Assembly (NCBI GenBank): GCA_002086835.1
Contig: MVIG01000002.1
Location: 310,001-374,000 of the forward strand
Direction of reading: 5' to 3'
Source: Mycolicibacterium porcinum
GTDB lineage: Bacteria > Actinomycetota > Actinomycetes > Mycobacteriales > Mycobacteriaceae
DNA: 64,000 bases
The notes beneath the pieces are model-generated. The model saw only the letters and a list, made by a program, of their open reading frames with translations, was not told where the DNA came from and did not search any database. The first letter of the stretch is position 1, and every line of letters begins with the position of its first letter. Position numbers and translations under genes: made by a program. Below are positions 61,438-64,000 of the stretch, in pieces.

Positions 61438-64000
61438 GTCGGCTGATTTTCGAGCACCAGCGCAGGCTGGCCCCGCCGACCACCCGCAAGGGCACCATCA
61501 CCATCGAGCCCCCGCCGCAGTTGCCGCGGGTCGTTCCACCGTCGCTGCTGCGCCGCGTGCTGCCGTTCCTGATCGTAATCCTGATCGTGGGCATGATCGT
61601 CGCGTTGGTGGCCACCGGTATGCGGATGATCTCGCCGACGACGCTGTTCTTCCCGTTCGTGCTGCTGCTGGCCGCGACCGCGCTCTACCGCGGCTCGGAC
61701 AACAAGATGCGCACCGAGGAGGTAGACGCCGAGCGCGCCGACTACCTGCGCTACCTGTCGGTGGTCCGCGACAACGTCCGCGCCCACGCCGGCGAGCAGC
61801 GCGCCGCGCTGGAATGGTCTCACCCGGAACCTGAGGCCCTGTCCGTCATCCCGGGCACGCGCCGGCAGTGGGAGCGCGATCCGCGTGACCGTGACTTCCT
61901 GGTGCTGCGCGCCGGGCTGCACGACGTTCCGCTGGACGCCGCACTGAAGGTCAAGGACACCGCCGACGAGATCGACCTGGAACCGGTGTCGCACAGCACC
62001 CTTCGCGGTCTGCTTGATGTGCAGCGCACCGTGCGCGACGCCCCCACCGGCATCGATGTCACCAAGCTGGCCCGGATCACCGTGATCGGTGAGGCCGAGG
62101 AAGTCCGTGACGCGCTGCGGGCCTGGATCGCCCAGGCTGTCACCTGGCACGACCCGACCATGCTCGGGGTGGCCCTGGCCTCGCCGGACGTCGACGCGGA
62201 TACCTGGTCGTGGCTGAAATGGCTGCCGCACGTGGATATTCCGTCGCAGGCCGACGGTGTCGGCCCGGCGCGGTACCTGGCCACCGGTGTGACCGAGCTT
62301 CGCGGACAACTCGATTCGGCGCTGGCCGGACGGCCGGCCTTCCCGGCGGCGGCAGACCAGGCGCTGAAGCACCTGCTGGTCGTGCTCGACGATCCCGAAG
62401 CCGACCCCGACGACATCGCACGGAAGCCCGGCCTGACCGGGGTGACCGTGATCCACCGCAGCGAGACGCTGCCCAACCGTGAGCAGTACCCCGATCCCGA
62501 GCGGCCCATCCTGCGGGTCATCGAGGGCCGGATCGAGCGGTGGCAGAGCAACGGTTGGCAGCCCTACGTCGACAAGGCCGACGCGATGTCGGCCGCGGCC
62601 GCCGCTCACATCGCGCGCCGGTTGTCGCGCTGGGACTCCAACCCCGGCTACGTGCGGTCGACCGCCACCGGCGGCGCCACCTTCACGACGCTGCTCGACA
62701 TCCCGGATGCCTCGGCCCTGGACGTGGCCGACCTGTGGGCTCCGCGGAACCGCGACGACGAACTGCGCGTGCCGATCGGGGTCACCGCCACCGGCGAGCC
62801 GCTGTACTTCGACCTCAAGGACGAGGCCGAGGGCGGTATGGGTCCACACGGCCTGATGATCGGTATGACCGGTTCGGGCAAGTCCCAGACGCTGATGTCG
62901 ATCCTGTTGTCACTGTTGACCACTCACTCCGCCGAGCGGCTCATCGTGATCTACGCGGACTTCAAGGGTGAGGCCGGAGCCGACATCTTCCGCAACTTCC
63001 CGCAGGTGGTCGCGGTCATCTCGAACATGGCCGAGAAGCGGTCGCTGGCCGACCGGTTCGCCGACACCCTGCGCGGTGAGGTGGCCCGCCGTGAGCAGAT
63101 GCTCAAGGAGGCCGGCCGCCGGGTCCAGGGCAGTGCTTTCAACTCGGTCACCGAGTACGAAGCTGCCATCGCAGCGGGGCACGACCTGCCCCCCATGCCG
63201 ACGCTGTTCGTGGTCGCCGACGAGTTCACCCTGATGCTCGCCGAGCATCCCGAGTACGCGGACCTGTTCGACTACGTCGCGCGCAAGGGCCGCTCGTTCC
63301 GGATCCACATCCTGTTCGCGTCGCAGACGCTGGACGTGGGCCGGATCAAGGACATCGACAAGAACACGTCGTACCGGATCGGCCTGAAGGTGGCCAGCCC
63401 CAGCATCTCCCGGCAGATCATCGGGGTCGAGGACGCCTATCACATCGAATCCGGACGCGAGCACAAGGGCGAGGGCTTCCTGGTGCCGGCTCCCGGCGCG
63501 GTGCCGATCAAGTTCCGCAGCACCTATGTCGACGGCATCTATGACCCGCCGCGGGCCGAGAAGTCGATCGTGGTGCGGGCCCTGCCGCAGCCGCAGCTGT
63601 TCACGGCCTCGCGGGTCGAGCCCGAGCCCGACACCGTCATCGTCACCAACGAACCCGAGATCGACGTCGCGCCGCCGCGCAAGCTGATCGCCACCATCGG
63701 CGACCAGCTGGCCGCCTACGGCCCGCAGGCACCCAAGCTGTGGCTGCCGCCGCTGGACGACGCGATCGCCCTCGACGACGTGCTGGCCGGCGCCGACATC
63801 GAACCCGGCCAATTGCGTTGGCCGCTGGGTGAAATCGACAAGCCGTTCGAGATGCGCCGCGACGCTCTCGTGTACGACGCGAACTCGTCGGCGGCCAACG
63901 TGCTGATCCACGGCGGTCCGCGCTCGGGCAAGTCGACCGCGCTGCAGACATTCGTCCTGTCCGCGGCTGCCCTGCACTCGCCGAGCGAAGTGAGCTTCTA
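61434..64000 (+). CDS. eccC3: ESX-3 FtsK/SpoIIIE-type ATPase EccC3 (3' truncated by window)
   Basis: The first 855 or so codons of EccC3, the motor ATPase that recognises Esx substrates. Two membrane helices lie near residues 44-64 and 70-87 ([17 protein letters not shown] and [16 protein letters not shown]). A DUF domain follows, then ATPase 1 with Walker A GMTGSGKS at residues 477-484 and Walker B LFVVADEF. ATPase 2 begins with GGPRSGKS at 827-834 just before the window ends. ATGA overlap with eccB3. The later ESX-3 genes would follow outside the window. Confidence 0.96.
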   Translation, partial: MSRLIFEHQRRLAPPTTRKGTITIEPPPQLPRVVPPSLLRRVLPFLIVILIVGMIVALVATGMRMISPTTLFFPFVLLLAATALYRGSDNKMRTEEVDAERADYLRYLSVVRDNVRAHAGEQRAALEWSHPEPEALSVIPGTRRQWERDPRDRDFLVLRAGLHDVPLDAALKVKDTADEIDLEPVSHSTLRGLLDVQRTVRDAPTGIDVTKLARITVIGEAEEVRDALRAWIAQAVTWHDPTMLGVALASPDVDADTWSWLKWLPHVDIPSQADGVGPARYLATGVTELRGQLDSALAGRPAFPAAADQALKHLLVVLDDPEADPDDIARKPGLTGVTVIHRSETLPNREQYPDPERPILRVIEGRIERWQSNGWQPYVDKADAMSAAAAAHIARRLSRWDSNPGYVRSTATGGATFTTLLDIPDASALDVADLWAPRNRDDELRVPIGVTATGEPLYFDLKDEAEGGMGPHGLMIGMTGSGKSQTLMSILLSLLTTHSAERLIVIYADFKGEAGADIFRNFPQVVAVISNMAEKRSLADRFADTLRGEVARREQMLKEAGRRVQGSAFNSVTEYEAAIAAGHDLPPMPTLFVVADEFTLMLAEHPEYADLFDYVARKGRSFRIHILFASQTLDVGRIKDIDKNTSYRIGLKVASPSISRQIIGVEDAYHIESGREHKGEGFLVPAPGAVPIKFRSTYVDGIYDPPRAEKSIVVRALPQPQLFTASRVEPEPDTVIVTNEPEIDVAPPRKLIATIGDQLAAYGPQAPKLWLPPLDDAIALDDVLAGADIEPGQLRWPLGEIDKPFEMRRDALVYDANSSAANVLIHGGPRSGKSTALQTFVLSAAALHSPSEVSF

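Noticed and set aside
1..64000. CRISPR arrays, tRNA or rRNA genes, insertion sequences, prophage
   Set aside because: Looked for regular repeats, transposases, integrases and RNA gene signatures and saw none.

Overview
This is a GC-rich actinobacterial chromosome segment and almost certainly a mycobacterium of the fast-growing, environmental type (Mycolicibacterium). The reasons are MmpS/MmpL pairs, many FadE/FadD genes, a haemophore-like protein, an OprA-like STAS protein, and the start of the ESX-3 secretion locus behind IdeR-like iron boxes. From about 34.1 kb the order polD2, fadD2, fadE6, alpha/beta hydrolase, TetR, Rv0274-like dioxygenase, TetR, DUF2236 protein, methyltransferase, eccA3-eccB3-eccC3 follows M. 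tuberculosis Rv0269c-Rv0284 as I remember it. The PE/PPE genes of that stretch are missing and several cassettes are inserted. Species cannot be fixed from the sequence alone. I see no tRNA, rRNA, CRISPR array, insertion sequence or prophage.

Layout. 0-2.4 kb: the end of an mmpL gene with a coupled TetR gene, a small ORF coupled to a DUF5994 gene, and a cold-shock gene with a clear terminator. 2.6-5.1 kb: a DUF808 membrane protein and an AzgA-type purine permease. 5.2-6.7 kb: two convergent SigH-like ECF sigma factors, one behind a MerR/SoxR-type promoter. 6.9-10.3 kb: mmpS-mmpL. 10.4-12.6 kb: four overlapping genes for alkylation damage (ECF sigma, O6-alkylguanine transferase, 2OG-Fe(II) oxygenase, stand-alone Ada zinc domain). 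12.7-24.6 kb: acyl-CoA metabolism, GABA catabolism (PucR regulator, gabT, gabD), and a MarR-SnoaL-SDR-CaiB group with a twin palindromic operator. 24.7-29.0 kb: secreted haem-binding and small Cys proteins, then an AraC regulator facing an arylsulfatase. 29.2-32.6 kb: an OprA-like STAS protein and lactate-utilisation lutABC.

32.7-44.6 kb: a hydrolase, an acetyltransferase, polD2, fadD2, an SDR, a methyltransferase and small envelope proteins. A compact uptake-and-degradation cassette follows (solute-binding lipoprotein, fused permease-ATPase, RidA, acetamidase) facing a FadR-type regulator. 44.7-50.4 kb: fadE6 and a TetR-hydrolase-dehydrogenase operon facing an Rv0274-like protein across a palindromic operator. 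50.4-57.9 kb: two LCM-type methyltransferases, XRE, AraC and TetR regulators, a metallo-beta-lactamase-fold hydrolase and a carboxylesterase. 58.0-64.0 kb: eccA3, eccB3 and the first two thirds of eccC3.

Most operons show 4-base ATGA/GTGA stop-start overlaps, so translational coupling is common here. The features most worth following up are the four-gene alkylation operon, the MerR-type promoter whose predicted transcript begins at an ATG, the regulator-operator pairs readable from the DNA, a repeated long-hairpin terminator family, and the amide/amino-acid cassette set into otherwise conserved synteny.
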